Origin: Singulisphaera sp. GP187
GTDB taxonomy: Bacteria; Planctomycetota; Phycisphaerae; Phycisphaerales; SM1A02
Assembly: GCA_945871915.1 (NCBI GenBank)
Contig: CAMBXO010000001.1
Span: 248,001-312,000 of the forward strand
Reading direction: 5' to 3'
DNA length: 64,000 bases
The notes beneath the pieces were generated by a model. The model searched no databases. It was not told where the DNA came from and saw nothing but the letters and a program-made list of their open reading frames with translations. Positions 16,333-25,648 of the stretch are shown in pieces (position 1 is the stretch's first letter; each line of letters starts with the position of its first letter). The position numbers and the translations under genes are program-made.

Positions 16333-17394
16333 ATGAAACTGATTCTTGCCAACCCTCGTGGATTCTGCGCTGGCGTGTACATGGCCATTGATGTGGTCGA
16401 CCAATTGCTGGAACTCTGCCCGGGCGAAGCGATTTATGTGTATCACGAGATCGTGCACAATCTGCATGTTGTTGAGCGATTTCGCGGTCGAGGCGTTCAA
16501 TTTATTGAGGATCTTGCCGCAGTCCCCGAAGGCGCCATTGTGGTGTTTAGTGCTCACGGCGTAAGCCCTGCACTTCGTTCGCAGGCCTTGGCTCGCCGAT
16601 TGACTGCGATTGATGCCACCTGTCCGCTGGTCACCAAAGTGCACAATGAAGCGATTCGTTATGCCAAGGCGGGCTATCAGATATTGCTGGTCGGCCACTT
16701 GAATCATCAGGAAGTGATCGGCACACGCGGCGAAGCGCCCGATGCCATTCAGGTAGTGGAGAAGCCGCAGGACATTCCACACCTGAAGATCATCGACCCA
16801 AATAAGTTGGTGTATCTCACGCAAACCACGCTGAGTACGGACGATGCCGAGGTGATCATTGCCGCGCTGCGTGCTGCATTTCCGAATTTGAGGGAGCCGC
16901 CGTCAAGTGACATTTGTTACGCCACCACTAATCGGCAGCGAGCGGTGCGGGCCATTGCGCCGGACGTGGATTTGGTGTTGGTGGTTGGAAGCGCTAACAG
17001 CAGCAATTCCGTTCGCTTAACTGAGCTTTCGCGGAAGGTGGGAACCCAAGCGAAGTTGATCGACGACAAGAGTGAACTGAAAGCGGAGTGGTTTCAAGGG
17101 GTGCAGTCTGTGCTGATTACTGCAGGAGCCAGTGCTCCGGAAGACCTGGTGCACGATCTGATTGTGGAATTGATCGATCGGTACGGTGGCGAAGTTGAGC
17201 AGCGAGATATCTACCGCGAAGAAGTGGAATTTGGTTTGCCGGGAACCTTGAAAGAGTTGATGCGCCAGCGAGGAACGGATCCAGCCGATCGACGCGTGAT
17301 TCGTAAGGACAGCGCGGCGCAACTGCATCAGTGGCTTGAAGAACGCCGTATTCCAAATCGGACGGTGGACTTGACGATTGGTGCAACGGCGTAA
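16333..17394 (+). CDS. ispH: 4-hydroxy-3-methylbut-2-enyl diphosphate reductase
   Basis: Last enzyme of the MEP isoprenoid pathway, reducing HMBPP to IPP and DMAPP with an iron-sulfur cluster. The three cluster cysteines are Cys12 (NPRGFCAGV), Cys97 (DATCPLV) and Cys195 (SDICYAT), at family positions. Also seen are YHEIVHN, FSAHGVSP, GHLNHQEVIGTRGE, TQTTLS and GSANSSNSVRL. The C-terminal about 50 residues (LKELMRQRG onward) extend beyond E. coli IspH (316 residues) and are not recognised. rlmN follows 15 nt downstream. Confidence 0.95.
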   Translation: MKLILANPRGFCAGVYMAIDVVDQLLELCPGEAIYVYHEIVHNLHVVERFRGRGVQFIEDLAAVPEGAIVVFSAHGVSPALRSQALARRLTAIDATCPLVTKVHNEAIRYAKAGYQILLVGHLNHQEVIGTRGEAPDAIQVVEKPQDIPHLKIIDPNKLVYLTQTTLSTDDAEVIIAALRAAFPNLREPPSSDICYATTNRQRAVRAIAPDVDLVLVVGSANSSNSVRLTELSRKVGTQAKLIDDKSELKAEWFQGVQSVLITAGASAPEDLVHDLIVELIDRYGGEVEQRDIYREEVEFGLPGTLKELMRQRGTDPADRRVIRKDSAAQLHQWLEERRIPNRTVDLTIGATA

Positions 17395-17409
17395 TCCGTT
17401 GGTGGACGC

Positions 17410-18507
17410 ATGAACACCACTGCATCGTTTTTCGAAATGGATCTGGATGGCGTGCAAGCGTGGGCTGCTGGCCATGGCTTGCCCGCCTTTGCAGCCAAGC
17501 AGTTGATGGATTGGGTGTATCAGCGAGGCGTGGCCGATCCAGCCAAGATGTCCGACCTTTCAAAAGCGACTCGAGAACTTGTGGCACGCGAGATGACTTT
17601 TGAGCAAGGCATGATCCGAAAGCATCTCTTAGCCACCGATGAAACGCAGAAACTTTTGATGGCATGGCCGAGTGAGCCAGTCAAGACTTTGGGGGGCATC
17701 GCACTTCCGGTTGCGCAGCCAGCATCCAAGGAACGGCAGACCGAATGCGTCATGATTCCGGCGGACGGCCGCAAGACGGCGTGCGTGTCAAGTCAGGTGG
17801 GGTGCCCGGTGGGCTGCACCTTCTGCGCCAGCGGCCTTGGTGGACTTGAGGGCAATCTCACGCGAGGTCGCATCGTGGAACAAGTCTGGCAACTGGCACG
17901 GTTGTCGAATGTCCAACGCATTAGCCATGTGGTGTTCATGGGAATGGGCGAACCGCTTGCCAACTTTGAGGCGGTCACCGGAGCCATTCGAACACTCAAC
18001 GCACCGTGGGGCTGCGGCATCAGCGCTCGCCGCATCACGGTGAGTACCGTGGGATTACCTGCGGCCATTCGCAAATTGATGGACTTTGATTTGCCTGTCA
18101 CGCTGGCACTCAGCTTGCATGCCCCAACGGACGAACTTCGGCGGCAGATCATTCCATGGGCGCACTACAGCACCATTCCAGAATTGCTTGAGGCGTGTCA
18201 GGAGTGGTTTCAGAAAACGGGGCGAGAAATCACGCTCGAATACATCGTGCTTGGCGGGTTCAATGACGCCATTGAACATGCGGAACAGTTGGCAGTGCAT
18301 GCACGCAGTCTTCGAGCGAATGTGAATCTGATTCGATGGAACGAAGTGGAGGGTCTTCCCTACCGTCGGCCCGCAACCGAACACGTGCATCGCTTTCAAG
18401 AAACGCTTCGAGCACGAGGCGTGAATGTGCACATTCGATCCAGTCGCGGTCGTGACATTGCGGCAGCGTGCGGGCAACTTCGCCACGAATCCCGAATCAG
18501 CGCGTGA
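17410..18507 (+). CDS. rlmN: 23S rRNA (adenine(2503)-C(2))-methyltransferase
   Basis: Radical SAM enzyme that methylates A2503 of 23S rRNA (and A37 of some tRNAs). The 365-residue protein has the 4Fe-4S motif CPVGCTFC (Cys132, Cys136, Cys139), QVGCPVGCTFCASG context, FMGMGEPLANF, STVGL, LALSLHAP and the C-terminal radical-bearing Cys354 in IAAACGQL. The N-terminal Rlm domain (AAKQLMDWVYQRG) is present. Probably cotranscribed with ispH. It ends 1 nt before the end of the convergent oxidoreductase-like gene. Confidence 0.95.
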   Translation: MNTTASFFEMDLDGVQAWAAGHGLPAFAAKQLMDWVYQRGVADPAKMSDLSKATRELVAREMTFEQGMIRKHLLATDETQKLLMAWPSEPVKTLGGIALPVAQPASKERQTECVMIPADGRKTACVSSQVGCPVGCTFCASGLGGLEGNLTRGRIVEQVWQLARLSNVQRISHVVFMGMGEPLANFEAVTGAIRTLNAPWGCGISARRITVSTVGLPAAIRKLMDFDLPVTLALSLHAPTDELRRQIIPWAHYSTIPELLEACQEWFQKTGREITLEYIVLGGFNDAIEHAEQLAVHARSLRANVNLIRWNEVEGLPYRRPATEHVHRFQETLRARGVNVHIRSSRGRDIAAACGQLRHESRISA

Positions 18508-18508
18508 C

Positions 18509-21500
18509 TTACGACATTACAGGCAACGGAATCCCTCGCATCGCCTGAGCCGTCCAGTCGCGGATGACCGCCGCGTCCATCTGATGCAATTCGCTACGTT
18601 CCGCCGCACTGTGCAATCGGTCGATGGCCTCATGAAATGCAGACGCGTGATGTGGTTCCGCCGCCGCACGCGCGCACAATTCAATGACCGCATCTCGTAA
18701 ATCACGGCCTGAGGGTCGCCCACGCACGCCGTGAGGCACAAGGTGACCAATCATGCGCAGCAGTCGTGCTGGCCAGTCACTGGACCGAAAGTCCAAGCGA
18801 ATAAAGCGGCCAAGCAGCGTGGCTTCGATGCGATAGAGAATCCGCCGCTCCATGTGATCTCCGCGAGCCGGGCGCACATCGAGGCGGCGCCGTGAAAGGC
18901 GTCGCTGTTCCGGACTCGTGCACATGGTGGCCACATACACGGAGTCCCGAATCAACATGGCTTCCGCCAGTGGAAGAACCGCTCGCTCCGCAAGGCCATC
19001 CACCGCCAGCATGCCATCCATCAGCCGCGCATACGCTTCGGCGTAACTCACTCCACCCCACAGCCAGCATCGGTGCAACCCATTCACCATGTCTCGCTGG
19101 GCGCGCCAAAGAACTGGATCCCGACGCCATGCATTGGTTCGTCGAAGCAATTGCCCGAATAACGGTCGCAGTCGTGCCGCCGCTCGCTGGCCACCAAGAC
19201 CGCTGTGTGAAATCTCAAGCAGAAAACGCCGAACCAGCGCCACCGGCTGGTCCGGAGTTCGTTGGTGGGGAGCGTCTCGATTGTCGGACCATTCGGCTGC
19301 AATCACGCGTCCGTAACGCATGGCTTCCAAGCACCGACCAAAGCCGCGTGCTTCGGCTCGTAAGAGTGCGGCTTCAAGAAATTGAACCGACACGGGAACA
19401 AGCCCTCGCTGAAAGGCCGCACCAAGCAGGACGACATCCGTCAATCGATCCGTCAAAAAGGTGCGTCGAGATAGCGTGGCCACATCTCGTAAGAAGGCAT
19501 CGTGTCCGCGGCAGGCAATCGAAATCGCTTCTCCGAGTTCCGCCGCCGCTCGCACACGCGCCGCATCCACTTGATCCTCAAGCACTCCATTGTTCACCAC
19601 CACATACGTTCGATCGGGATCACAGATGCGAAGAAATGGATCGGGCCCAATAGCCCGCAGAGATTCCACTGCATCGGTGCCAAGCAACAGATCCGCCTCT
19701 CCATACGGCGTCTGCGCCGGAATCGCGGTCTCACCACTTTGCTGCCGCGTGAAGAGAACCTGACACCATGCTCGGCGGCCCGGACCAACGGGCGTGGTCT
19801 GAAAACTTGCCTGCACTCGGTAACCCATGGCTCGCCCCGCTTCACATAGCACGGTGGCAACAAGACCAGGCGCGTCGCCTCGCCACCCGGCAAGGTGGGC
19901 TCGCCATTGACCCGCATCGGAGTGAATCACGCGAGGCGGCGGAGGCCGCGGCGCACTGGGTTCCAATTCAATCGGCCGCGGTGGCTTGCTTCGAAGCACT
20001 TCAACTTGTTCAAAGAGCGGGCGAATACGCACTTCGAATCGTGCCGCAGCTCGATCCTGAAGGACTTCAACCGTCAATTCGGTGCGAACAGGATTAGTGC
20101 CTCGCTCAAGCCCTCGCTCCAAGATCACTTCGGGTGCTGCCGGACGAACATCGCATGCCGCGTCGGCAGACCAGATGGCTCGCTGCAACGGAACAAATCC
20201 AAGTCGATCCGCCTCGGCCATCGTGCGATCGAGTGCGGCCACATCTCGGCGTGCGGGCGGACCATCCTGTCCAATGACAACGGTAAGGCCGTCTCGCAGC
20301 GCAGCCGATCGCAGCAATTCGCGAAAGACTGCGCGATCATTCAGATCACCTCGAACAACTTGAATCGGCGCAGCCGCATCCACCGGCGTTGCGGCGCGCG
20401 AAAGTTGTTCAGGATCTGGCCCGGGTTCATCACCCAGATCACACACCACCAGAATGCGCGGACGAATCTCTCGTGCGGCCTGTCTGACCGCTGCCACACC
20501 CTCGGCAGCAAACCGGCGGCGATCCCAAATTTCAACGGTGGCAACGCGATCCGCAACGGGCGCGGTCATGCCCGGCGACCACACGGCCGTGAGCGGCTGG
20601 TCCGGGGATTGAGGACGCTCACCCAGTTCCTTGGCCACATCCTCCACCATGCTTCGCACCGCTTCGATCGCCCCGCTTGCTCCAAGACCAACGCCCCGCT
20701 CAGGAACCGGCCATTGTTCAAGGCGTTCGTCGATGCGAACAAGCCGCCGGTCGATTTTCAAAGACGGTCGAATGCTTGCGAGCAAATGCACGATTTTGCG
20801 AGCCAGAATGCTTGGTCGCGTGCCATCATTGATTTCAAGTCGCGGCGCCTCTGCACCGTCACTTGGAAGTTGGTCCCACCACACGCTCGCGATGCGCTCA
20901 CCCGACCGTCTGCCTGATTCCGCAACGGCCAGCAATTCGGACGCAAGACTTCCAGGGCGCGGCTCCAACACCACAACATTTGCACAGCGAGAGAGCAGCC
21001 GCAACACGGAGGCTTCATCGAGGGGATTGGTCAGACCCACTGAGAGCATCGGAACGCGACCAGCCAATCCCCATTCATCCAGAAGATGCCGAGCCGCCAC
21101 AACACAGGGCCCCACGGCGACCACCCCCCACGGTTCGGTTTCACCTGGCGACGGAAGACTGGAAAGCCGATTCAATTCAAGCCGGCGACCCATGGCCAGC
21201 GGCTCTTCACCTTCGGCCGGAAGTGGTGTGCGCCGAGGTCGCCTCATTTCTAACGCGGCATCGATGCGCTCCAACATTCGATTGGGCTCCATGGCCAGCG
21301 TGTCGAGCGCGCGAAGCAAACTGACATGCACCGAGATCGCCACGGTCACTCGCCCCGCGTCGGCCAATCGAAAGGCATCTTTCACAGCATTACGAAGCCC
21401 CGGAAGATCGCAGGGCGTCAAACAGGGAATCCCAAGGGCGTGCGTTGCACGCAATGGACACGCACCCGGCACCAAATAGGGATTGTCTTCCAGCAGCAAC

Positions 21501-21889
21501 ACCGCTCGGCCCGCACCGCGAATCTCTCGAGTTCCATCTCGCCACGCCGCCGCCATGGCGATGTCCAATTGATCATTGGGAACACAGACCAATCCGCGAC
21601 GACCCATGGCCGCGGCCCGAACCGCCAGCGAAACGCCGCGAGCCGCATCAACCATGGAGATCACATGCAAGCCATGTCGTTCAACCGTTTCGGCACTTCG
21701 CTCATCCATCACCGCTCGAAAGAGCCCTTCCATCGGCGGCCGCCGCGGGGCGACCACTTCACCGATCGGCAATTCATGCTCAAGTAATCCCTTCACGATC
21801 GCCTCAAAGGCAGTGCACAACGCAAATCCGTCGCCTCGCGTCAGCGGTGGTCGCCAGGGCGTCGCATCGAGCAACTCCCCTTCACTCAT
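18509..21889 (-). CDS. Large 2-oxoacid:ferredoxin oxidoreductase-like protein (IorA-IorB-type fusion, probably degenerate)
   Basis: 1126 residues. Residues about 1-210 resemble the pyrimidine-binding POR N-domain of indolepyruvate oxidoreductase alpha (TRGDGFALCTAFEAIVKGLL, GLHVISMVDAARGVSLAVRAAAMGRRGLV). Residues about 250-370 resemble the domain II region. About 671-836 is the gamma/IorB-like domain (GDAPGLVATVLCEAGRAMGYRVQ, ADLLLGTDAVESLRAI). The region where a TPP-binding GDG...N motif should lie (about 410-600) has none, and no CxxCxxC ferredoxin motif is present. Catalysis by the known mechanism is therefore doubtful. The start overlaps the HAD gene stop by 4 nt. It may have a structural or altered role. 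Confidence 0.65.
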   Translation of the reverse strand: MSEGELLDATPWRPPLTRGDGFALCTAFEAIVKGLLEHELPIGEVVAPRRPPMEGLFRAVMDERSAETVERHGLHVISMVDAARGVSLAVRAAAMGRRGLVCVPNDQLDIAMAAAWRDGTREIRGAGRAVLLLEDNPYLVPGACPLRATHALGIPCLTPCDLPGLRNAVKDAFRLADAGRVTVAISVHVSLLRALDTLAMEPNRMLERIDAALEMRRPRRTPLPAEGEEPLAMGRRLELNRLSSLPSPGETEPWGVVAVGPCVVAARHLLDEWGLAGRVPMLSVGLTNPLDEASVLRLLSRCANVVVLEPRPGSLASELLAVAESGRRSGERIASVWWDQLPSDGAEAPRLEINDGTRPSILARKIVHLLASIRPSLKIDRRLVRIDERLEQWPVPERGVGLGASGAIEAVRSMVEDVAKELGERPQSPDQPLTAVWSPGMTAPVADRVATVEIWDRRRFAAEGVAAVRQAAREIRPRILVVCDLGDEPGPDPEQLSRAATPVDAAAPIQVVRGDLNDRAVFRELLRSAALRDGLTVVIGQDGPPARRDVAALDRTMAEADRLGFVPLQRAIWSADAACDVRPAAPEVILERGLERGTNPVRTELTVEVLQDRAAARFEVRIRPLFEQVEVLRSKPPRPIELEPSAPRPPPPRVIHSDAGQWRAHLAGWRGDAPGLVATVLCEAGRAMGYRVQASFQTTPVGPGRRAWCQVLFTRQQSGETAIPAQTPYGEADLLLGTDAVESLRAIGPDPFLRICDPDRTYVVVNNGVLEDQVDAARVRAAAELGEAISIACRGHDAFLRDVATLSRRTFLTDRLTDVVLLGAAFQRGLVPVSVQFLEAALLRAEARGFGRCLEAMRYGRVIAAEWSDNRDAPHQRTPDQPVALVRRFLLEISHSGLGGQRAAARLRPLFGQLLRRTNAWRRDPVLWRAQRDMVNGLHRCWLWGGVSYAEAYARLMDGMLAVDGLAERAVLPLAEAMLIRDSVYVATMCTSPEQRRLSRRRLDVRPARGDHMERRILYRIEATLLGRFIRLDFRSSDWPARLLRMIGHLVPHGVRGRPSGRDLRDAVIELCARAAAEPHHASAFHEAIDRLHSAAERSELHQMDAAVIRDWTAQAMRGIPLPVMS

Positions 21890-22779
21890 TCCGGCACCTT
21901 GGTGGTGGAACGAACCAGTTCACCTTTGAGTAATTGCTCAACAGCAGTGGCGAACCCATCCTCAGCGTGATGTGGAGCAACATGATCGGCCAGTGCCAGC
22001 ACACTGGGATCCGCATTGGCCATCGCAATTCCCAGAGCCGCTTCACGCACCATACGCAAATCATTGAGCCCGTCTCCGATTGCCACCACGCAATCGCGAG
22101 GGATGGAATGGGTGTCACAAACGCGCTCCACCATGGTCCACTTGTCGGTGGTCGGCGCATAAATTTCAAGTAAGTGCGTCACGCTTCCGACAGCCTGCTC
22201 CGCTGTCACCGCACTCCACGATTGCATGACCGCCCGATTTCCAAAGTGCGCCCGCATGGCGCGACATACCGGCTCAAGCCGATCCGCTCGATCGATCGCA
22301 CCCACCCGCAAAATGTGCTGGTGCCCACTTTGTGCGGACTCCGGCAGCGTGTTCACCCGTTTCACCGGAACAGCATGTTGCTCAAGCCACCAAATGGTTG
22401 CTGGGTCCAGCGGTCCCGTGCCAACAAAAACATAATCGTGGGCACAGACATGGTGGTCATGGAGCAGATGGGCGACCAAACCCTCGGCCAGAAGTGACTC
22501 AGTTAATTCATGCACCAGATCGCTCTCGATCACAATTCGATCGAGTGTGGCACCACTCATGGCATCGTTGAGCGCACTACCGCCTGCCGTAATCGCCAAC
22601 CCATCGTGGCCAAGATCCACCAATGTTCGACGGCTCTCGCGCCAACTCCGCCCCGAGGACGGAACCACCATCCACCCCGCGCCTCGAAGCCGCTCCACCG
22701 CGCGGCGGTTGGCTTGACTTACTCGGCCCTTGCCATCCAGGAGCGTTCCATCAAGATCAACGGCAACAAGTCCAACCAT
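21886..22779 (-). CDS. HAD-IIB (Cof-type) phosphatase
   Basis: 297-residue haloacid dehalogenase phosphatase. Motif I is VAVDLDGTLL with the nucleophile Asp, motif II includes VPSSGRSW, motif III the Lys of TDKWTMVERV, and motif IV VAIGDGLNDLRMV. A Cof-type IIB cap lies between motifs II and III. Substrate unknown; relatives act on sugar phosphates or nucleotides. The start is ATG 22779, nine codons inside the longest frame, because TATGCT lies 6 nt before it and homology begins there. The following large oxidoreductase-like gene overlaps by 4 nt. Confidence 0.87.
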   Translation of the reverse strand: MVGLVAVDLDGTLLDGKGRVSQANRRAVERLRGAGWMVVPSSGRSWRESRRTLVDLGHDGLAITAGGSALNDAMSGATLDRIVIESDLVHELTESLLAEGLVAHLLHDHHVCAHDYVFVGTGPLDPATIWWLEQHAVPVKRVNTLPESAQSGHQHILRVGAIDRADRLEPVCRAMRAHFGNRAVMQSWSAVTAEQAVGSVTHLLEIYAPTTDKWTMVERVCDTHSIPRDCVVAIGDGLNDLRMVREAALGIAMANADPSVLALADHVAPHHAEDGFATAVEQLLKGELVRSTTKVPE

Positions 22780-22791
22780 GCGTCGAGCATA
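22780..22791 (-). promoter_or_regulatory. Putative -10 box of a leaderless HAD phosphatase promoter
   Basis: TATGCT (minus strand, 22786-22791) ends 6 nt before the ATG at 22779. It decides the start over the longer frame. Confidence 0.5.
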
Positions 22792-22829
22792 GAGAAGGCG
22801 TGCCAACCTTCGCTACACTGGGTGCCCCC

Positions 22830-23627
22830 ATGGACAAGCGACTCAAGGACATTCAACAGGGCACGCTCACGGAGAGCCGCCTGAATAGTGACTTTCTCTT
22901 CTGGCTCAAGGAAAAAGGCCCCAATTACCTTCTTGCGGCACTGGTTCTGCTGTGCGGCGTGCTTGGCGTGAATTGGTGGGAGCAAAAGAAAAAAATGGGC
23001 CACGATGCCGCATGGAATGAATTGAACGAGGCGTCAACCCCTCAGCTGCTGGTCGAAGTAGCCGACCGCAACGGGACAGTCGACTCGATCGCGGTGCTGG
23101 CCAACCTTGAGGCGGCCGACAGTTACATGGAGTCCGTGCGAAGCGGAAAGCGTTTCGATCGCGAAGCAACGGCCGCGGATGTTGCGGTGACGCCAGAACT
23201 TCGAACTCAATATCTTGACGAAGCCGATCGCTTGTACGCGAAAGTGGCCGCAACACTCGATGGAAAGCCTGCAAGCGAAAGCCTTTTGTTGGCCAGCGCG
23301 TTTTTTGGTCGCGCGGCGGTTGCAGAGTGTCGCCAAGATTTGAAAGCCGCTGAAGAACACTTGAAAGCCGCGGCGGCAGCGACCAAGGATCTGTACCCGC
23401 CATTGGCGGCCACTGCGGAAGATCGCATTGCCACGCTGGGCTCACTGACCAACCGCCCGCCATTGCCTTCGCGACCGCGAACGACACCACCGGAAATGAG
23501 CATGCCCACCATGCCAGTCGCTCCACCAACTGGTGAAGTCACTGCAAGCGAGATTGATCTTCTGACTGGTGGAACGCCACCACCTTCGCTTGCCGCTCCT
23601 GCATCCATTCCTGCACCACCCAAGTGA
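22830..23627 (+). CDS. Membrane-anchored TPR-like protein
   Basis: 265 residues. A single membrane helix (YLLAALVLLCGVLGVNWW, about residues 33-50) is followed by a helical periplasmic region resembling YfgM/TPR_21 proteins (AECRQDLKAAEEHLKAAAAATK, PPLAATAEDRIATLG). A proline-rich tail follows (PSRPRTTPPEMSMPTMP). YfgM-type proteins assist secretion or envelope protein folding; the role here is not established. TACACT lies 10 nt before the ATG. The stop overlaps the GTG of the following pseudouridine synthase (GTGA). Confidence 0.6.
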   Translation: MDKRLKDIQQGTLTESRLNSDFLFWLKEKGPNYLLAALVLLCGVLGVNWWEQKKKMGHDAAWNELNEASTPQLLVEVADRNGTVDSIAVLANLEAADSYMESVRSGKRFDREATAADVAVTPELRTQYLDEADRLYAKVAATLDGKPASESLLLASAFFGRAAVAECRQDLKAAEEHLKAAAAATKDLYPPLAATAEDRIATLGSLTNRPPLPSRPRTTPPEMSMPTMPVAPPTGEVTASEIDLLTGGTPPPSLAAPASIPAPPK

Positions 23628-24721
23628 CAACGGGCGGCGACGATCCGCAGATCGCTGCCGAAGCGAGCGAGAGCGATGACGAGACACCGGTTCGCCTTGT
23701 CTTCACTTTGCAACATGATCTCGACAAGCGGCTCGACCGTTACTTGGTCGATCGGGTCCCCACCCTCAGTCGAACACAAATCCAGAGGCTGATCGAGGAG
23801 CGATCCGTATTGGTGAATGGCCGTCTTCCAAAGGCCAGCACGCACCTTCGCAAAGGTGATTGCGTGGAAGCGATTCTTCCGCCGCCTCCATCCGATGAAA
23901 CACCTGCCGACGACATTCCTTTAGAAATTCTTTTCGAGGACGATGATCTGATCGTTCTCAATAAACAGGCTGGACTCATTGTGCATCCGGCTCGAAGTCA
24001 TAAACGAGGCACGCTTGTGAATGCGTTGGCGTGGCACTTTCAACATGTTTCAGCCGGAAGTTTGAGCACGGTTGGCAAGGAATTCGCTCGGCCGGGTGTG
24101 GTGCATCGACTCGACAAGTGGACCACCGGCGTGATGGTGGCGGCGAAGAGTGACACCGCGCACTGGAGACTGGCCAAACAATTTGAGCGTCGCACCACCG
24201 GCAAGCGATATCTGGCGATTGTGCATGGTCAACCGGAGCCGGAGATGGATCGCATTGACTTGCCGCTGGGCAAGCATCACACAATTCGCGAAATGTATGC
24301 CGTGCGCTGGGACGAAACGGGCAAACCAAGTCAAACTATTTTTCGAGTGCGTGAGCGGTACAAAGATTTTTCTCTCGTTGAAGTGGAGTTGCTCACCGGT
24401 CGCACCCATCAAATTCGTGTTCACATGAGCCATCTCGGCTGGCCGCTTGCAGGCGACGACCTGTACGGCGGCAAGCATTTTTCTGAAGCCGATCTTGGAA
24501 TTTCCAAGGAGGCCACGCGAATGGTTCTTGATCGACAGGCATTGCATGCGTCATGGCTTTCTTTCGAGCACCCTCTGACGCCGCGACCGCTTGGATTTAC
24601 CGCGCCACTGCCTGATGACTTTCGGATCGTGGTTCGGGCTCTGCGGTCGCGCGGCTACACAACGGTAGACCCCAAAGGATGCACTTTGGATCTAGGGCTT
24701 CTTGGAATTCCGCGTTCCTAA
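23624..24721 (+). CDS. RluA-family pseudouridine synthase (RluD-like)
   Basis: Converts uridine to pseudouridine in rRNA, probably 23S. The 365-residue protein begins with a short acidic tail, then an S4 domain (LDRYLVDRVPTLSRTQIQRLIEERSVLVNG). The catalytic domain follows with the motif GVVHRLDKWTTGVMV, containing the catalytic Asp (RLDxxTxG), and TGRTHQIRVHMSHLGWPLAGDDLYGG. S4 plus this motif set fits RluD. GTG start overlapping the upstream stop by 4 nt; converges with aat, overlapping 4 nt. Confidence 0.9.
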   Translation: MTTGGDDPQIAAEASESDDETPVRLVFTLQHDLDKRLDRYLVDRVPTLSRTQIQRLIEERSVLVNGRLPKASTHLRKGDCVEAILPPPPSDETPADDIPLEILFEDDDLIVLNKQAGLIVHPARSHKRGTLVNALAWHFQHVSAGSLSTVGKEFARPGVVHRLDKWTTGVMVAAKSDTAHWRLAKQFERRTTGKRYLAIVHGQPEPEMDRIDLPLGKHHTIREMYAVRWDETGKPSQTIFRVRERYKDFSLVEVELLTGRTHQIRVHMSHLGWPLAGDDLYGGKHFSEADLGISKEATRMVLDRQALHASWLSFEHPLTPRPLGFTAPLPDDFRIVVRALRSRGYTTVDPKGCTLDLGLLGIPRS

Positions 24722-25344
24722 AACCGAACATCCAATTCAATCGCGGCTCGAAGTTGCCTGCGATATTCCTGCGACGAAATTTCCTCGGCGCCAAGTGTCA
24801 TCATGTGGTGGTTGGCATATTGACTGTCTAAGAGCGTAAATCCTCGCTCACGCAGGTGCCCCACCAACCACGCCAAACACGCCTTGCTTGCATTCTTCCC
24901 ACCAAGGTGCGGTCGTACAAACATGCTCTCGCCAAAAAAAGCGCCGCCAAGTGAAACTCCATACAAACCACCAACCAGCACGTCGCCTCGCCACGCTTCC
25001 ACACTATGAGCGTGACCCATCTGGTGCAGTGTGGTGTACGCCGCCACGAGGGCGTCATTGATCCATGTTCGATCGTCGCTGCGACGAGCCACCGCGCACT
25101 CTCGCATGCATTGCTCAAAGGCCGTGTTTGCACGAATGGTGAGATCCCCACCACGCAGACTTCGCACCGCTGAGCGAGGCAACTGAAATCGATCCATCGG
25201 AATCACACAGCGAGGATCGCAGGAGTACCACTTCACTTCACCCGACTCCGCATCGGCCATTGGAAATGCACCATTGGCATACGCACCCAGCAGGCTTTCT
25301 GGCGAGAGATCGATGGATTCGTTTTCAGGCATTCCATCGGGCAT
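24718..25344 (-). CDS. aat: Leucyl/phenylalanyl-tRNA--protein transferase
   Basis: Adds Leu or Phe from tRNA to N-terminal Arg or Lys of proteins, marking them for ClpS/ClpAP degradation. Family motifs are GAYANGAFPMAD, WYSCDPRCVIP, RTWINDALVAAYTTLHQMGHAHSVEAW, GGLYGVSLGGAFFGESMF and LLDSQYANHHMMTLGAEEIS. The length of 208 residues is usual. Start is uncertain: GTG 25353, ATG 25344 and ATG 25332 are all possible and none has a good Shine-Dalgarno site. Its upstream region is divergent from the hairpin-rich tRNA-Gln leader. Confidence 0.92.
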   Translation of the reverse strand: MPDGMPENESIDLSPESLLGAYANGAFPMADAESGEVKWYSCDPRCVIPMDRFQLPRSAVRSLRGGDLTIRANTAFEQCMRECAVARRSDDRTWINDALVAAYTTLHQMGHAHSVEAWRGDVLVGGLYGVSLGGAFFGESMFVRPHLGGKNASKACLAWLVGHLRERGFTLLDSQYANHHMMTLGAEEISSQEYRRQLRAAIELDVRF

Positions 25345-25367
25345 TCTGACCACTTTTTGGCAAGCAG

Positions 25368-25396
25368 TTGAGTCAACGGTCTTGGCTGGTTATGCT
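25368..25396 (+). promoter_or_regulatory. Promoter TTGAGT-17-TATGCT reading toward tRNA-Gln
   Basis: TTGAGT (25368-25373) and TATGCT (25391-25396) are spaced by exactly 17 nt, a good sigma-70-type match. The predicted start is near 25403. No start codon lies at the predicted 5' end. The first stable product downstream is tRNA-Gln at 25649. Confidence 0.55.
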
Positions 25397-25402
25397 TCAC
25401 CC

Positions 25403-25648
25403 CCCTCGGGCCGTCGGTGACGCGCTTCCAATCGGAAGTTCGGCGCCGCACGGGGCATGGCGTCGCGGCTGACGCATGCTTCGGCCTCGATGACAGCCGC
25501 GGCACAGGGATGGTCCCTGACCGCGACAACCGGCATGAATGCCGGCTTTGTGCAGGTCTTGGTGAACTCCCTGGAGACATGGAACGCAATTCAAACCGTA
25601 GACAACCTTGCGATGGCCTCACACTTTGAGGCTTCGATCGAAACCGTT
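25403..25648 (+). ncRNA. Hairpin-rich leader or candidate structured RNA upstream of tRNA-Gln
   Basis: This 246-nt stretch contains several perfect short stems: CTTCC/GGAAG (25425-25438), GCGTC/GACGC (25460-25475), CGCGG/CCGCG (25498-25525) enclosing AGGGA/TCCCT, CCGGCA/TGCCGG with a TGAA tetraloop (25530-25545), and CCTCA/TGAGG (25617-25631). Short frames exist (for example a 68-codon frame from 25457) but end inside the tRNA and have no Shine-Dalgarno site. No similarity to 6S, SRP, tmRNA or RNase P signatures is seen. It may be only a tRNA 5' leader. Confidence 0.3.
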
